This document shows positions 8,217 to 18,827 of a DNA stretch of 64,000 nucleotides, piece after piece. The translations under genes and the position numbers were made by a program. Under the pieces are notes generated by a model. It worked only from the letters and a program-made list of their open reading frames with translations, had not been told where the DNA came from and made no database searches. The stretch lies in the NCBI GenBank assembly GCA_008087055.1, contig VIEA01000002.1:42146-106145 (forward strand). Reading direction: 5' to 3'. How positions within the stretch are numbered: the stretch's first letter is position 1; every line of letters begins with the position of its first letter. This DNA is from Gammaproteobacteria bacterium LSUCC0096 (lineage in GTDB: Bacteria > Pseudomonadota > Gammaproteobacteria > Pseudomonadales > Litorivicinaceae).

Positions 8217-8546
8217 ATGGTTGTTATTTCATCACTACTCGCTCTAGCCTTCGGACTCAGTCTAGGACTCTTATTTGACAGCGTTCTGGTGTTAGTCGCG
8301 ATCTCTTTACTTATCCCCTGCCTTTTTTGGGCATTCAAAGTTTTCAACCAGTCCAATCACCACTCAGAAGCAATACACACCTCGAGCTTGCCCATGTCGA
8401 TTTTTAAAAGTGAATTTGATGCCATGGAATTCACAGATGATCGTGAACGCTCTAGCAGAAAAAGAACAGTATCCACTGCCATGAGTTACATTGTGGGAGT
8501 ATTCATAGGCGGAATCATCGCGCCCATCGTTTCAGCCAATTTATAA
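8217..8546 (+). CDS. Small two-helix membrane protein, unknown function
   Basis: This 109-residue protein is not one I recognise. It has a long N-terminal hydrophobic region (about 2-42, one hairpin or two closely spaced helices), a polar charged middle (about 45-85, with KSEFDAMEFTDDRERSSRKR) and a C-terminal hydrophobic segment (about 88-107, with GVFIGGIIAP). The start is well supported by a strong purine-rich ribosome site (GGGAGAGGGG) ending just before the ATG and by a candidate promoter upstream. Its 3' end overlaps the convergent gene by six bases. Confidence 0.65.
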   Translation: MVVISSLLALAFGLSLGLLFDSVLVLVAISLLIPCLFWAFKVFNQSNHHSEAIHTSSLPMSIFKSEFDAMEFTDDRERSSRKRTVSTAMSYIVGVFIGGIIAPIVSANL

Positions 8547-9017
8547 CGTAACCGAGGGAACCGGGAAACTACCGACCTCTGTTACTGCGCAACAATGATC
8601 AATTGATACTTCTTCAAACGTAACCCACCATTTGAACGGGTCATCTCCGACACTCATCCCGTATTCACTCACTTCTTTCATCGCAGCAAAACGCTTTTTA
8701 TCAGATACGGCCATTTCCATTATGGATGGCCAACTGAAAGCGCGTATTTCTTTTGGATCAAAGCTATATCGGACTTTCGACACCTCCGGATTACCGATCG
8801 AATAACAAAATTCCTGCTCCGTAAACCAAACATAACGCCCGCGCGCTTTGTATTCCTTCTTTGTCGACCGCCATTGAAAACTTAACTCGGACGCTCGTGG
8901 CTGGTTTAAGTGGAGCCCGGCTTCTATGAAATATTCGAGACGACACCCCTCCAGCCCTATAAAACCAGAGGAGTCGATCTCTTTTCGAATCGGGCTGTGA
9001 GTGAAGTGGTAGATCAT
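8541..9017 (-). CDS. Unknown protein with YHFT N-terminal motif, translationally coupled to a MarR-type regulator
   Basis: This 158-residue cytosolic protein starts MIYHFTH and contains RYVWFTEQ near residue 62, then VRYSFDPKEIRAF and DPFKWWVTFEEV towards the end. The combination of an N-terminal YHFT/YHxT strand followed by a VWFT strand is seen in several ADP-ribosyltransferase-like and RES-like small proteins. That resemblance is only a visual impression and no catalytic set can be assigned. Its ATG overlaps the stop of the upstream regulator gene by one base (TAATG), which indicates coupled translation and perhaps a functional pair. It has no signal peptide or membrane segment. Confidence 0.6.
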   Translation of the reverse strand: MIYHFTHSPIRKEIDSSGFIGLEGCRLEYFIEAGLHLNQPRASELSFQWRSTKKEYKARGRYVWFTEQEFCYSIGNPEVSKVRYSFDPKEIRAFSWPSIMEMAVSDKKRFAAMKEVSEYGMSVGDDPFKWWVTFEEVSIDHCCAVTEVGSFPVPSVTL

Positions 9018-9334
9018 TAAATTTCTTGTTTAAGCGTATCGATTTCGCTCTTAAGGCTCTGTATGTCCTGCTCACACTCTTCAATACGGAGTTTCGCTAG
9101 CTGCTTACGCTGCTCTTTACCTGTCGAGGTTAAATGATAAGTCTGACCGCGCTTGCCTTTGGATGTCGTAACAACATTGGTTTCAAGGATGCCAGCTCCA
9201 ACAAGTGCGCGAATTGTTTGGTTTGCTGTTCCCAAACTCACGTCAACTTGCTCTGCTAACTCACGCTGCGAGATCTCTTCTGCTTTTTCAATGACTCGCA
9301 AAAGATTCAATGCGCGTTCAGTCGATAAACCCAT
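9017..9334 (-). CDS. MarR-type winged-helix regulator, EPS-associated family
   Basis: This 105-residue DNA-binding protein starts at MGLSTERALNLL, preceded by AGAGG seven bases upstream. The longer in-frame TTG start at 9406 has no comparable site. The winged helix spans about 3-75, with ISQRELAEQVDVSLGTANQTIRALVGAG as the helix-turn-helix and KGKRGQTYHLTSTGK as the wing. It ends in a basic/acidic coiled-coil helix (about 80-105, EECEQDIQSLKSEIDTLKQEI) likely for dimerisation. The pattern matches the small MarR family usually found beside exopolysaccharide clusters. No polysaccharide genes are visible nearby, so its target here is unknown. The gene is coupled to the downstream unknown gene. 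Confidence 0.75.
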   Translation of the reverse strand: MGLSTERALNLLRVIEKAEEISQRELAEQVDVSLGTANQTIRALVGAGILETNVVTTSKGKRGQTYHLTSTGKEQRKQLAKLRIEECEQDIQSLKSEIDTLKQEI

Positions 9335-9434
9335 TTCGATGCCTCTTAGAAAAACAATGTATACAAAATATTGGTTGCAACCCGCGATTTTAAAGGGCAC
9401 TTTCAAAAAACAAAACGCGCCCGCTTTTCACTGG

Positions 9435-10040
9435 ATGAACATTGTGCTTCTTAGAATACTCGATAACCGTAAAAAACTCACTTTTACGCTATTAATCAGC
9501 CTTTTATTGGCGTTTGAGGTACAAAGGCACGTTATTTTCCCTATTGAGAGCTTGCTGAATTTTGAGATCACTAAGCATGCAAGCATGGTGTATTTGCCAG
9601 CAGGCGTGATCTTTTTATCGTTTTATCTTTTGCGTTGGTGGTTTTTGCCGGTGATATTAATCGGTCGGACATGGATTTCAGTACAGCTGACCGGCACTGA
9701 ACTTTTGTTCGATGCGATAGTATTTAGTTTCATCGTGTCATTGCTCTATCCGCTATGGTTGCACCTTCTCAACAGAGCAAAATGGGATGTTTTCGGGGAC
9801 GTCGACCAAAATCAACTAACTGTTACTGGAGCCATGATATTCGCACTGCTTATTTCGTTCACAACTGGCATTTTCTCGGCCATTCAACAAACCCTTTCCG
9901 GGGCTGTACCAGCTGATCAAGCGCTTCATTACACCGTGCACTTCGTTATCGGAGATACGCTTGGAACAGGAGTTGTAATTTTCATCTTCTACAGGCTGCT
10001 TCAGTGGAATATCCGTTTACGCAATTCTCGAACGAGCTGA
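9435..10040 (+). CDS. Integral membrane protein resembling a stand-alone MASE1 domain
   Basis: This is a 201-residue hydrophobic protein with about six membrane segments. YLPAGVIFLSFYLLRWWFLPV near residues 52-72 and HFVIGDTLGTGVVIFIF near 168-184 resemble the PAG and GDxLG motifs of MASE1, a membrane sensor domain normally fused to a histidine kinase or diguanylate cyclase. Here no output domain follows, and the protein ends shortly after the last helix. The start is uncertain because the ATG at 9435 has a poor ribosome site. The frame is open further upstream across the divergent regulator gene, but that part has no hydrophobic or family features. The family call is by eye only. Confidence 0.55.
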   Translation: MNIVLLRILDNRKKLTFTLLISLLLAFEVQRHVIFPIESLLNFEITKHASMVYLPAGVIFLSFYLLRWWFLPVILIGRTWISVQLTGTELLFDAIVFSFIVSLLYPLWLHLLNRAKWDVFGDVDQNQLTVTGAMIFALLISFTTGIFSAIQQTLSGAVPADQALHYTVHFVIGDTLGTGVVIFIFYRLLQWNIRLRNSRTS

Positions 10041-10059
10041 ATTCCAGAAGAATCAAAGG

Positions 10060-10464
10060 CTAATCTTGGCAAAATAGTTGTCTAATCTTTTTCAAATCCC
10101 CGCCCATACTGTGAAACAGATCAGCTAATTTTGCCGATTGGGTATACCCGCCCTCTGGATTGATTTGGAACCATCCAAATACAGTGCTGTTTTCATCCAT
10201 TATGATCGGACCCTGGGTCGATCCAGACCATGGGCTTTTTGGTGATTCAGGATTTCCGTAATCGCCCGACTGATTCCAAATACTTTTGGAGGCTTTCAGG
10301 CTTCCATAGTGGCCTTCAAAATTGCAAACGGAATCCGGAGCCGTCGATACACAATCTAAACATCCGAGAAAAACATCGTCTGAATATATTAAAAGTCGTC
10401 CAGATGCGGGAGTTGATAGCAACACCGTAACAATTGAGAGTAATGCAGTTAACTTCATGTTCAT
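10060..10464 (-). CDS. Secreted protein with tandem YG-x-SxW repeats
   Basis: This 134-residue protein has a signal peptide (about 1-22, MNMKLTALLSIVTVLLSTPASG). The mature part carries FLGCLDC, then a cysteine near CNFEGHYG and two tandem units, YGSLKASKSIWNQSGD and YGNPESPKSPWSGS, followed by IIMDENSTVFGWFQIN. Proteins with this FLGCLxC, YGS..SIW, YGS..SPW arrangement occur as conserved hypotheticals in many gammaproteobacteria. I know of no established function. A second ATG two codons later is an equal start candidate. The pair of cysteines suggests a disulfide in the periplasm. The gene is isolated, convergent with the MASE1-like gene. Confidence 0.65.
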   Translation of the reverse strand: MNMKLTALLSIVTVLLSTPASGRLLIYSDDVFLGCLDCVSTAPDSVCNFEGHYGSLKASKSIWNQSGDYGNPESPKSPWSGSTQGPIIMDENSTVFGWFQINPEGGYTQSAKLADLFHSMGGDLKKIRQLFCQD

Positions 10465-10568
10465 GGCCTCCCCTCGCGATCAAACCTCAAACATCGATGG
10501 TCATTCAGTCGTCAAAATCTATTCTACTGTCACTCGATCGTCGAAGTTCCCAGGGTGAACTATCTGTC

Positions 10569-11003
10569 TTACTTGACTTCGTAGGTGACAAACGAACTTA
10601 CACTTCCGTATTGATCGTATAGTGATCTTGCTGTCGTATTATCTTCTGCAGTCATCCAACGAAGACACTCAAACCCATTGTTCTTACAAATAGAGATCAA
10701 CGTTTCAATCATTATTCGACCGTAACCTTGATTTCGAAATTGGTTGGGAACAAACAAGTCGTTTAAATACATCCTATGACTTGCTCGTAAAGGATTAGGA
10801 TGAACTTGATAGTTCGCTAGTCCAACTAACTTGTCGTCGACCTCTACGACGAATCCATATTGAGGGTGTTCATCGTTCAGTATCCAACCGAAGGTCGTTT
10901 GTAGATCTGCTTCCGACACCTCGACACCGTAGAATTGCTTATATCCGGAGTAGAGAACTTTCCACTGATCATAGTCTGTCGGTTCAACTGGTCTGATATC
11001 CAA
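10569..11003 (-). CDS. GNAT-family N-acetyltransferase
   Basis: This 144-residue enzyme transfers an acetyl group from acetyl-CoA to an unknown amine. The acetyl-CoA-binding motif A is visible as NDLFVPNQFRNQGYGRIMIE near residues 82-101 (R/Q-x-x-G-x-G/A loop), with a typical beta-4 strand before it and WMTAEDNTTARSLYDQYG as the C-terminal motif B. The start is TTG at 11003, two bases after the stop of the upstream small gene, with AAGGA lying across that junction, so both are probably on one transcript. Substrate cannot be predicted. Confidence 0.82.
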   Translation of the reverse strand: MDIRPVEPTDYDQWKVLYSGYKQFYGVEVSEADLQTTFGWILNDEHPQYGFVVEVDDKLVGLANYQVHPNPLRASHRMYLNDLFVPNQFRNQGYGRIMIETLISICKNNGFECLRWMTAEDNTTARSLYDQYGSVSSFVTYEVK

Positions 11004-11005
11004 AA

Positions 11006-11284
11006 CTAAGGTTCCTTGAGTGAATATACGACTACCGTTACTTTGGAGATTTTTCTCACAAAAGTCTCTCGGTATTTTTTCCGTTCTTTAAGTTTCTTTA
11101 AAGTCGTCCAAACCAACTTTGTACTAAACAAGTCCGTTCTAGAGGGTCGTATTCGATTTGTATTCAAAAAGTCTCGTATTTGAACAGTCGAATAACCCCT
11201 TCGATCTAACTCTAAAATTAGATCAAATCGACTGTTGTATTCTTCACTAAATTGTTTCGAAGTGAAAAGTGGTGAATTGATCAT
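11006..11284 (-). CDS. Small basic helix-turn-helix-like protein, unknown function
   Basis: This protein has 92 residues from the ATG at 11284. A longer frame reaches into glmS but has no support. The middle, ELDRRGYSTVQIRDFLNTNR, followed by SRTDLFSTKLVWTTLKKLKER, resembles the helix-turn-helix seen in the linker region of serine recombinases and in small stand-alone DNA-binding proteins. The C-terminus is rich in lysine and arginine. No catalytic recombinase domain is present here. It lies 49 bases downstream of glmS on the same strand and two bases upstream of the GNAT gene. The ribosome site is weak. Confidence 0.55.
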   Translation of the reverse strand: MINSPLFTSKQFSEEYNSRFDLILELDRRGYSTVQIRDFLNTNRIRPSRTDLFSTKLVWTTLKKLKERKKYRETFVRKISKVTVVVYSLKEP

Positions 11285-11333
11285 CACCGTAAATTGAAAA
11301 CAGTAGATGGTAGTGAAATTATTTTTTTTAAAT

Positions 11334-13154
11334 CTACTCCACCGTGACTGATTTAGCCAAGTTCCTTGGCTGATCAACATCTGTACCTCGAAGCACTGCC
11401 ACATGGTAGGAAAGAAGTTGTAGCGGCAATGTAAAAACGATTGGCGCGATCAGAGGATCAGTCGCCGGTATCACGCACTGAGTAATCTCATCGGCAGCCT
11501 CACTTGCAATTGCAAAATCGGCGAAAACGATCAATTGACCACCACGTGCTTTAACCTCAGAAAGATTGGAACGAAGTTTTTCAACCAACTCATCATTTGG
11601 GGCAACCGCAACCACCGGCATGGTTTCATCAACAAGCGCTAACGGCCCATGTTTCAGTTCGCCCGCTGGATAGGCCTCTGCGTGAATGTATGACAACTCT
11701 TTTAGCTTCAGAGCACCTTCCATCGCAATAGGATTCATCGTCGAACGGCCTAAAAATAATGTGTGCTGCTTGTCGATAAACTGTTCAGACATACGTTTGA
11801 TTTGAGGCTCAATAGCGAGGGCAGCCTCAAGGAGCGAGGGGAGTTGCTGCAGCGTGGTAACAAATACACCCTCATTAAAGCCATCAGCCCCGCGGCTCTT
11901 GGCCATCAATCCTGATAGAAGCAACAAAACCGTGAGCTGAGTGGTAAACGCTTTTGTGCTTGCAACACCAATTTCCGGACCTGCCTCTGTGAGTAACGCA
12001 AGCTCAGTTTCACGAACGAGGCTCGAGGTCGCAACGTTACAAATTGCAAGCGTCGCCAACACGTGGGTCCGATCCATGTGACGCAGCGCAGACAACACAT
12101 CTGCAGTCTCACCAGATTGAGAAATCGCAATCCACAAGGTGTTGGGCAGTGTAACTACCTTTCGATATCGATATTCGCTGGCTATCTCGACTTGGCACGG
12201 CACGCCGACAAGATTCTCTATCCAATATTTAGCAACAAGGCCCGCGTGATAACTCGTTCCACAGGCAACGATTTGTACCGCCTGTGCTCGTGCCAAAAGG
12301 GAATCACCATTTGGCCCCAATATGCCTTTTAGTATCCGATCTTTTCCTAACCGTCCTTGTAGGGTCGCAGAGACGGCTTCTGGCTGTTCATGAATCTCTT
12401 TTGCCATGAAATGGCGATACTGCCCCTTCGATGCCTGTTCACTTGAAGCGGTTGCGCGCACGATTGGTCGACTTACAGACAGATGATTCTCATCAAAAAT
12501 CTCGAGTGTCTGTGAGGTGAGCTTGGCTGAATCACCTTCGTCCAAAAAGATAAAACGATCGGTCACATGAAGCAGTGCAAGTTGGTCAGATCCAACAAAG
12601 TACTCACCATGCCCAACACCAATGACGAGAGGACTTCCCTGACGTGCGACCCATAGCACGCCCGGCGACTGCTCATCGATAATGGCAAGTGCGAAAGCGC
12701 CCTCTAAACGTTCAAGAGACGCGGTAACAGTCGTGTCGAAATCCCGGTGCGTCTGACTTAAATGATGAAGTAAGTGCGCGATCGTCTCTGTATCGGTATC
12801 AGAATCAAAGGTATAGCCGGCATCAGACAATTCACGCTTTAAGTCCTCGTAATTTTCGATAATACCGTTATGAACCACGGCAAAGCGACCCGACTGGTGC
12901 GGATGAGCGTTTCTAACGCTCGGAACACCGTGAGTAGCCCATCGGGTATGTGCGATGCCTTGAATTGCCCGAGAATCAGTGAGCAGTGCCTCAAGTTCAG
13001 CAACCTTTCCTTGCGCACGCGTTCGTTCGATATGGCCATTGACCAAGGTTGCGACACCCGCTGAATCATAACCGCGATATTCGAGTCGTTTGAGACCCTC
13101 GACCAGGATTGATTGAACTGGGCGCTCAGCGATTGCTCCAACAATGCCACACAT
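11334..13154 (-). CDS. glmS: Glutamine-fructose-6-phosphate aminotransferase (isomerising)
   Basis: GlmS makes glucosamine-6-phosphate from fructose-6-phosphate and glutamine, the first step towards UDP-GlcNAc for peptidoglycan and LPS. The 606 residues begin MCGIVGAIAER with the nucleophilic Cys2 of the class II glutamine amidotransferase domain (about 1-230, with YRGYDSAGVA and HTRWATHG). Two SIS sugar-isomerase domains follow (about 280-420 with CGTSYHAG and SQSGETAD, and 455-590 with GRSTMNPIAMEGALKLKE). The C-terminus ends in the expected AKSVTVE. It lies three bases downstream of glmU and is probably in the same transcript. Confidence 0.98.
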   Translation of the reverse strand: MCGIVGAIAERPVQSILVEGLKRLEYRGYDSAGVATLVNGHIERTRAQGKVAELEALLTDSRAIQGIAHTRWATHGVPSVRNAHPHQSGRFAVVHNGIIENYEDLKRELSDAGYTFDSDTDTETIAHLLHHLSQTHRDFDTTVTASLERLEGAFALAIIDEQSPGVLWVARQGSPLVIGVGHGEYFVGSDQLALLHVTDRFIFLDEGDSAKLTSQTLEIFDENHLSVSRPIVRATASSEQASKGQYRHFMAKEIHEQPEAVSATLQGRLGKDRILKGILGPNGDSLLARAQAVQIVACGTSYHAGLVAKYWIENLVGVPCQVEIASEYRYRKVVTLPNTLWIAISQSGETADVLSALRHMDRTHVLATLAICNVATSSLVRETELALLTEAGPEIGVASTKAFTTQLTVLLLLSGLMAKSRGADGFNEGVFVTTLQQLPSLLEAALAIEPQIKRMSEQFIDKQHTLFLGRSTMNPIAMEGALKLKELSYIHAEAYPAGELKHGPLALVDETMPVVAVAPNDELVEKLRSNLSEVKARGGQLIVFADFAIASEAADEITQCVIPATDPLIAPIVFTLPLQLLSYHVAVLRGTDVDQPRNLAKSVTVE

Positions 13155-13157
13155 GCA

Positions 13158-14528
13158 TTAATCCTTGGGTTTCTTCGGCCTTTGATAGGCTGGGATGTTA
13201 ATTTGTTTGCTTCTTGCAAGGGCTAAGTGTTGCTGCTCAACATCTGTTGTGATGACCGATCCGGCTCCCGTTGTCACACCATCGCCGAGTGTAACAGGAG
13301 CGATCAAACTGGTGTTTGAGCCAACAAAGACATCATCGCCAAGTGTCGTTTGATGCTTATAAGCTCCATCATAATTACAAGTGATTGTGCCTGCGCCTAC
13401 GTTAACGCGTTTGCCAATAACAGCGTCACCAACATAGGATAAATGGTTAATCTTGGATCCTTCGCCGACTTTGGCGTTCTTAGTTTCGCAGAAATTGCCA
13501 ACATGAGTAGCATCTGAAAGTTCAGTGCCAGGTCTCAAACGAGTGAATGGACCGACTTGAGCATTTGCTCCAACCGATGCCGATTCAGCAACTGTATAGG
13601 GCTTGATCACCGAACCGTCGCCGATGACAACATTTGTTAGGTGCGAGCCAAATCCAATCTGCACATTGGAACCAATCGAAACAGGCGAATTCAAAGTGAC
13701 GTTTGGCTCAATAATCGTATCCGGTTGAATGTGAATATCGGACCCATTGAGATACACCGTTTCAGGAGCTACCAATGTCACTCCTGCAGACATCAGTGCA
13801 TTTCGACGTTCCTGCTGGAGAAGTTGATTCAGTTCGGCCAGTTGCAAGCGATCATTGACACCCATCGTCGCTGTGACGGCACCTTCTACGCCGTATACCT
13901 CTCGACCTGAATTAACACTTAATTGAACGCAATCAGTCAGGTAATACTCATTTTGAGCGTTACCATTCGTTAACAGTGGCAATAGTTCTTGGAAGAGTGA
14001 CGTAGGTGCCGCATAGATTCCACTGTTGATCTCAGAAATCGCACGCTCACTTTCCGAGGCATCACGGTGTTCAACAATCGACACCACATTACCTGTTGTA
14101 TCACGGATGATGCGACCGTAACCGGTAGGATCGCCGACAACAGCGGTTAAGACAGCCAAACCGGATTCACCTGCAGCAATTAGCGGATCAATATCTTCTT
14201 CTGAAATTAAAGGGACATCGCCATACAACACGAGAGTTTGACCCTCAGACGCCAACCCATCCATTGCGATTTGAAGCGCATGACCAGTGCCAAGTTGCTG
14301 ACGTTGATGAACAATTTCCGCCCCCTGTTCTAAAACAAAGGGGTCAACTTGATCAGATCCATGACCTGTGACAACACGGATTCGGCCACCACGTTTCTGA
14401 ACCAACGACTTTGCGACTGAAATTACATGGCCAAGAAGTGGCTCGCCTGCAAGCTCGTGGAGGACTTTCGGAAGAGAGGAGTGCATCCGGCTGCCTTTAC
14501 CGGCAGCCAGAATGACAATATTAAGCAC
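13158..14528 (-). CDS. glmU: Bifunctional GlcN-1-P acetyltransferase / GlcNAc-1-P uridyltransferase
   Basis: GlmU acetylates glucosamine-1-phosphate and then attaches UMP to give UDP-GlcNAc in the cytosol. The 456-residue protein starts MLNIVILAAGKGSRMHSSLPK, the nucleotidyltransferase signature (GxGxRM...PK). It continues with LYGDVPLI and an NSGIY motif in the uridyltransferase half (about 1-225). From about 250 onwards it forms a left-handed beta-helix of hexapeptide repeats, with RLRPG, NFCETKNAKVGEGSKINHLSYVGD and NYDGAYKH carrying the acetyltransfer residues. The gene overlaps atpC by eight bases and precedes glmS, the usual atp-glmU-glmS arrangement. Confidence 0.98.
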   Translation of the reverse strand: MLNIVILAAGKGSRMHSSLPKVLHELAGEPLLGHVISVAKSLVQKRGGRIRVVTGHGSDQVDPFVLEQGAEIVHQRQQLGTGHALQIAMDGLASEGQTLVLYGDVPLISEEDIDPLIAAGESGLAVLTAVVGDPTGYGRIIRDTTGNVVSIVEHRDASESERAISEINSGIYAAPTSLFQELLPLLTNGNAQNEYYLTDCVQLSVNSGREVYGVEGAVTATMGVNDRLQLAELNQLLQQERRNALMSAGVTLVAPETVYLNGSDIHIQPDTIIEPNVTLNSPVSIGSNVQIGFGSHLTNVVIGDGSVIKPYTVAESASVGANAQVGPFTRLRPGTELSDATHVGNFCETKNAKVGEGSKINHLSYVGDAVIGKRVNVGAGTITCNYDGAYKHQTTLGDDVFVGSNTSLIAPVTLGDGVTTGAGSVITTDVEQQHLALARSKQINIPAYQRPKKPKD

Positions 14529-14943
14529 GGCGTTGACGCAACTGCTCGATTACACGTAAACGTGCAACTGCTTCAGCCAGCTCAACAGCAGCACGTGAAT
14601 ATTCAAATTCAGACTGCTGTTCATCAAGAAGTCGCTTCGCTTCTTCTTGCGCGTGAATCGCCGCCGCTTCATCCAAATTTTCTGCACGCTCAGCTGTATC
14701 GGCCAAAATTGTGATTTGTGATGGAATCACTTCAAGGAATCCACCAGAAACAAAGAACAATTCATCCTCGCCGCTTTCAAATACAAGACGAACTGGGCCT
14801 GGTCTTAGCGAGGTGATTAAAGGGGCGTGTCCCGGCGTAATACCGAGATCACCCAAATCACCTGAAGCGATGACCATCTGAACTTCTCCCTCAAAAAGAG
14901 CTTGCTCAGCTGATACAACTTTACACTTCATGGTATGTGCCAT
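14521..14943 (-). CDS. atpC: ATP synthase epsilon subunit
   Basis: This is the epsilon subunit of F1, part of the rotating central stalk and an inhibitor of ATP hydrolysis. The 140 residues show the N-terminal beta-sandwich with VQMVIASGDLGDLGITPGHAPLIT and FFVSGGFLEV, then a two-helix C-terminal domain (about 90-138) rich in alanine and arginine. It is the last gene of the atp operon, nine bases after atpD, and overlaps glmU by eight bases, so expression of ATP synthase and glmU is physically linked. Confidence 0.97.
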   Translation of the reverse strand: MAHTMKCKVVSAEQALFEGEVQMVIASGDLGDLGITPGHAPLITSLRPGPVRLVFESGEDELFFVSGGFLEVIPSQITILADTAERAENLDEAAAIHAQEEAKRLLDEQQSEFEYSRAAVELAEAVARLRVIEQLRQRRA

Positions 14944-14952
14944 GAGAACCCC

Positions 14953-17228
<2,276 letters not shown>

Positions 17229-17255
17229 TCTGTGCCCCTTTCTTGTTACCCGGCC

Positions 17256-18800
17256 TTAATAGGTCCGCGATGATTTGAAAGATTCGACACAAGCTTTGAG
17301 CTTCGCCGCGATATCGTCGTTGTAGTTGCCCGACTCATTGATTTCGTCACGCAGTGCCGCGTGCTCGGAATTAAAGTAGTCAAGCAGCGCTGCTTCAAAC
17401 GCGACAACCTTTGTCACATCAACATCATCTAGGAAGCCTTCGTTCGCAACGAACAAGACAAGACCCATTTCCGCAACTGATTGAGGGCTGTATTGCTTCT
17501 GCTTCATCAACTCGGTTACCCGCTGACCGTGCTCAAGTTGCTTCCGCGTGGCATCATCAAGATCCGATGCGAACTGAGCAAATGCTGCTAATTCACGATA
17601 CTGAGCAAGTGCGAGACGAATACCGCCGCCAAGCTTCTTAACGATCTTAGTCTGGGCCGCACCACCCACTCGAGAAACCGAGATACCTGCATTCATCGCT
17701 GGACGAATACCAGAGTTAAATAGGTTGGTCTCAAGGAAGATCTGACCGTCGGTAATCGAAATTACGTTGGTTGGTACGAATGCAGAAACGTCCCCGGCTT
17801 GCGTTTCAATGATTGGAAGTGCGGTCAATGAACCTGTCTTTCCCTTCACTTTGCCACCAGTGAATTGCTCAACATAATCAGGATTCACTCGCGCCGCACG
17901 CTCAAGCAGACGCGAATGCAAATAGAAAACGTCACCTGGATATGCTTCTCGTCCTGGCGGACGACGTAGCAATAGTGAAATTTGACGATACGCAACCGCT
18001 TGTTTTGACAGATCATCATAAACGATCAATGCGTCTTCACCACGATCACGGAAATATTCACCCATGGTGCAACCTGAGAAGGGTGCCAAGAACTGCATTG
18101 CCGCAGGATCGGCAGCACCCGCCGCAACGATGATGGTGTGATCCATTGCACCGTGTTCTTCAAGCTTACGTACGACTGATGCAATCGATGACTGCTTTTG
18201 ACCGATCGCAACATAGATACATTTTACGCCGGTACCTTTTTGGTTGATGATTGCGTCAATCGCGACGGCAGTTTTACCAGTTTGACGGTCGCCAATAATC
18301 AACTCGCGCTGACCGCGACCGATTGGAACCATGGCATCAATTGCCTTCAGGCCTGTTTGAACCGGCTGGTCAACTGATTGACGCGCGATAACGCCGGGAG
18401 CAACTTTCTCAATCGCATCCGTACCGTCAGACTCAACGTCACCTTTACCGTCGACTGGAGTGCCGAGTGCATCAACAACGCGGCCCAGGAGGCCATTTCC
18501 TACCGGCACTTCCAAAATGCGACCGGTACAACGAGCGGTCTGCCCTTCAGCAAGCTTTTGGTAGTCGCCGAGTACGACGGCGCCCACAGAGTCGCGCTCG
18601 AGGTTAAGTGCCATACCATAGACACCACCGTCAAATTCAATCATCTCACCGTACATCACGTCGGCAAGGCCATAGATACGAACGATACCGTCTGAAACGG
18701 ATACGATCGTTCCTTCATTTTTTGCTGATACAGCGATATCTGCTTTCGCAATTCGCTGTTTGATCAGTTCGCTGATCTCAGAAGGATTCAATTGATCCAT
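17256..18800 (-). CDS. atpA: ATP synthase alpha subunit
   Basis: This is the non-catalytic nucleotide-binding alpha subunit of F1. Its 514 residues include the Walker A motif GDRQTGKT near residue 170, the [12 protein letters not shown]-terminal barrel segment, [43 protein letters not shown] around 268-310 (given here in part of the long conserved block), and the [17 protein letters not shown] arginine region. The N-terminus [17 protein letters not shown] is typical of gammaproteobacterial alpha subunits. It sits between atpH and atpG. Confidence 0.9.
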   Translation of the reverse strand: MDQLNPSEISELIKQRIAKADIAVSAKNEGTIVSVSDGIVRIYGLADVMYGEMIEFDGGVYGMALNLERDSVGAVVLGDYQKLAEGQTARCTGRILEVPVGNGLLGRVVDALGTPVDGKGDVESDGTDAIEKVAPGVIARQSVDQPVQTGLKAIDAMVPIGRGQRELIIGDRQTGKTAVAIDAIINQKGTGVKCIYVAIGQKQSSIASVVRKLEEHGAMDHTIIVAAGAADPAAMQFLAPFSGCTMGEYFRDRGEDALIVYDDLSKQAVAYRQISLLLRRPPGREAYPGDVFYLHSRLLERAARVNPDYVEQFTGGKVKGKTGSLTALPIIETQAGDVSAFVPTNVISITDGQIFLETNLFNSGIRPAMNAGISVSRVGGAAQTKIVKKLGGGIRLALAQYRELAAFAQFASDLDDATRKQLEHGQRVTELMKQKQYSPQSVAEMGLVLFVANEGFLDDVDVTKVVAFEAALLDYFNSEHAALRDEINESGNYNDDIAAKLKACVESFKSSRTY

Positions 18801-18827
18801 GAAACTTTCCTTTCAAATTCTCTTTGC

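Noticed and set aside
10095..10125. Possible fifth parS near CTGTGAAACAG
   Set aside because: Only one half of the palindrome resembles parS. The other half does not match.
11285..11404. N-terminal extension of the small HTH-like gene into glmS
   Set aside because: The added residues are antisense-free but overlap the glmS C-terminus in another frame and show no conserved pattern. The ATG at 11284 was preferred.
13155..13157. glmS ribozyme upstream of glmS
   Set aside because: Only three bases separate glmU and glmS. The glmS ribozyme is a feature of Firmicutes and needs a long leader.
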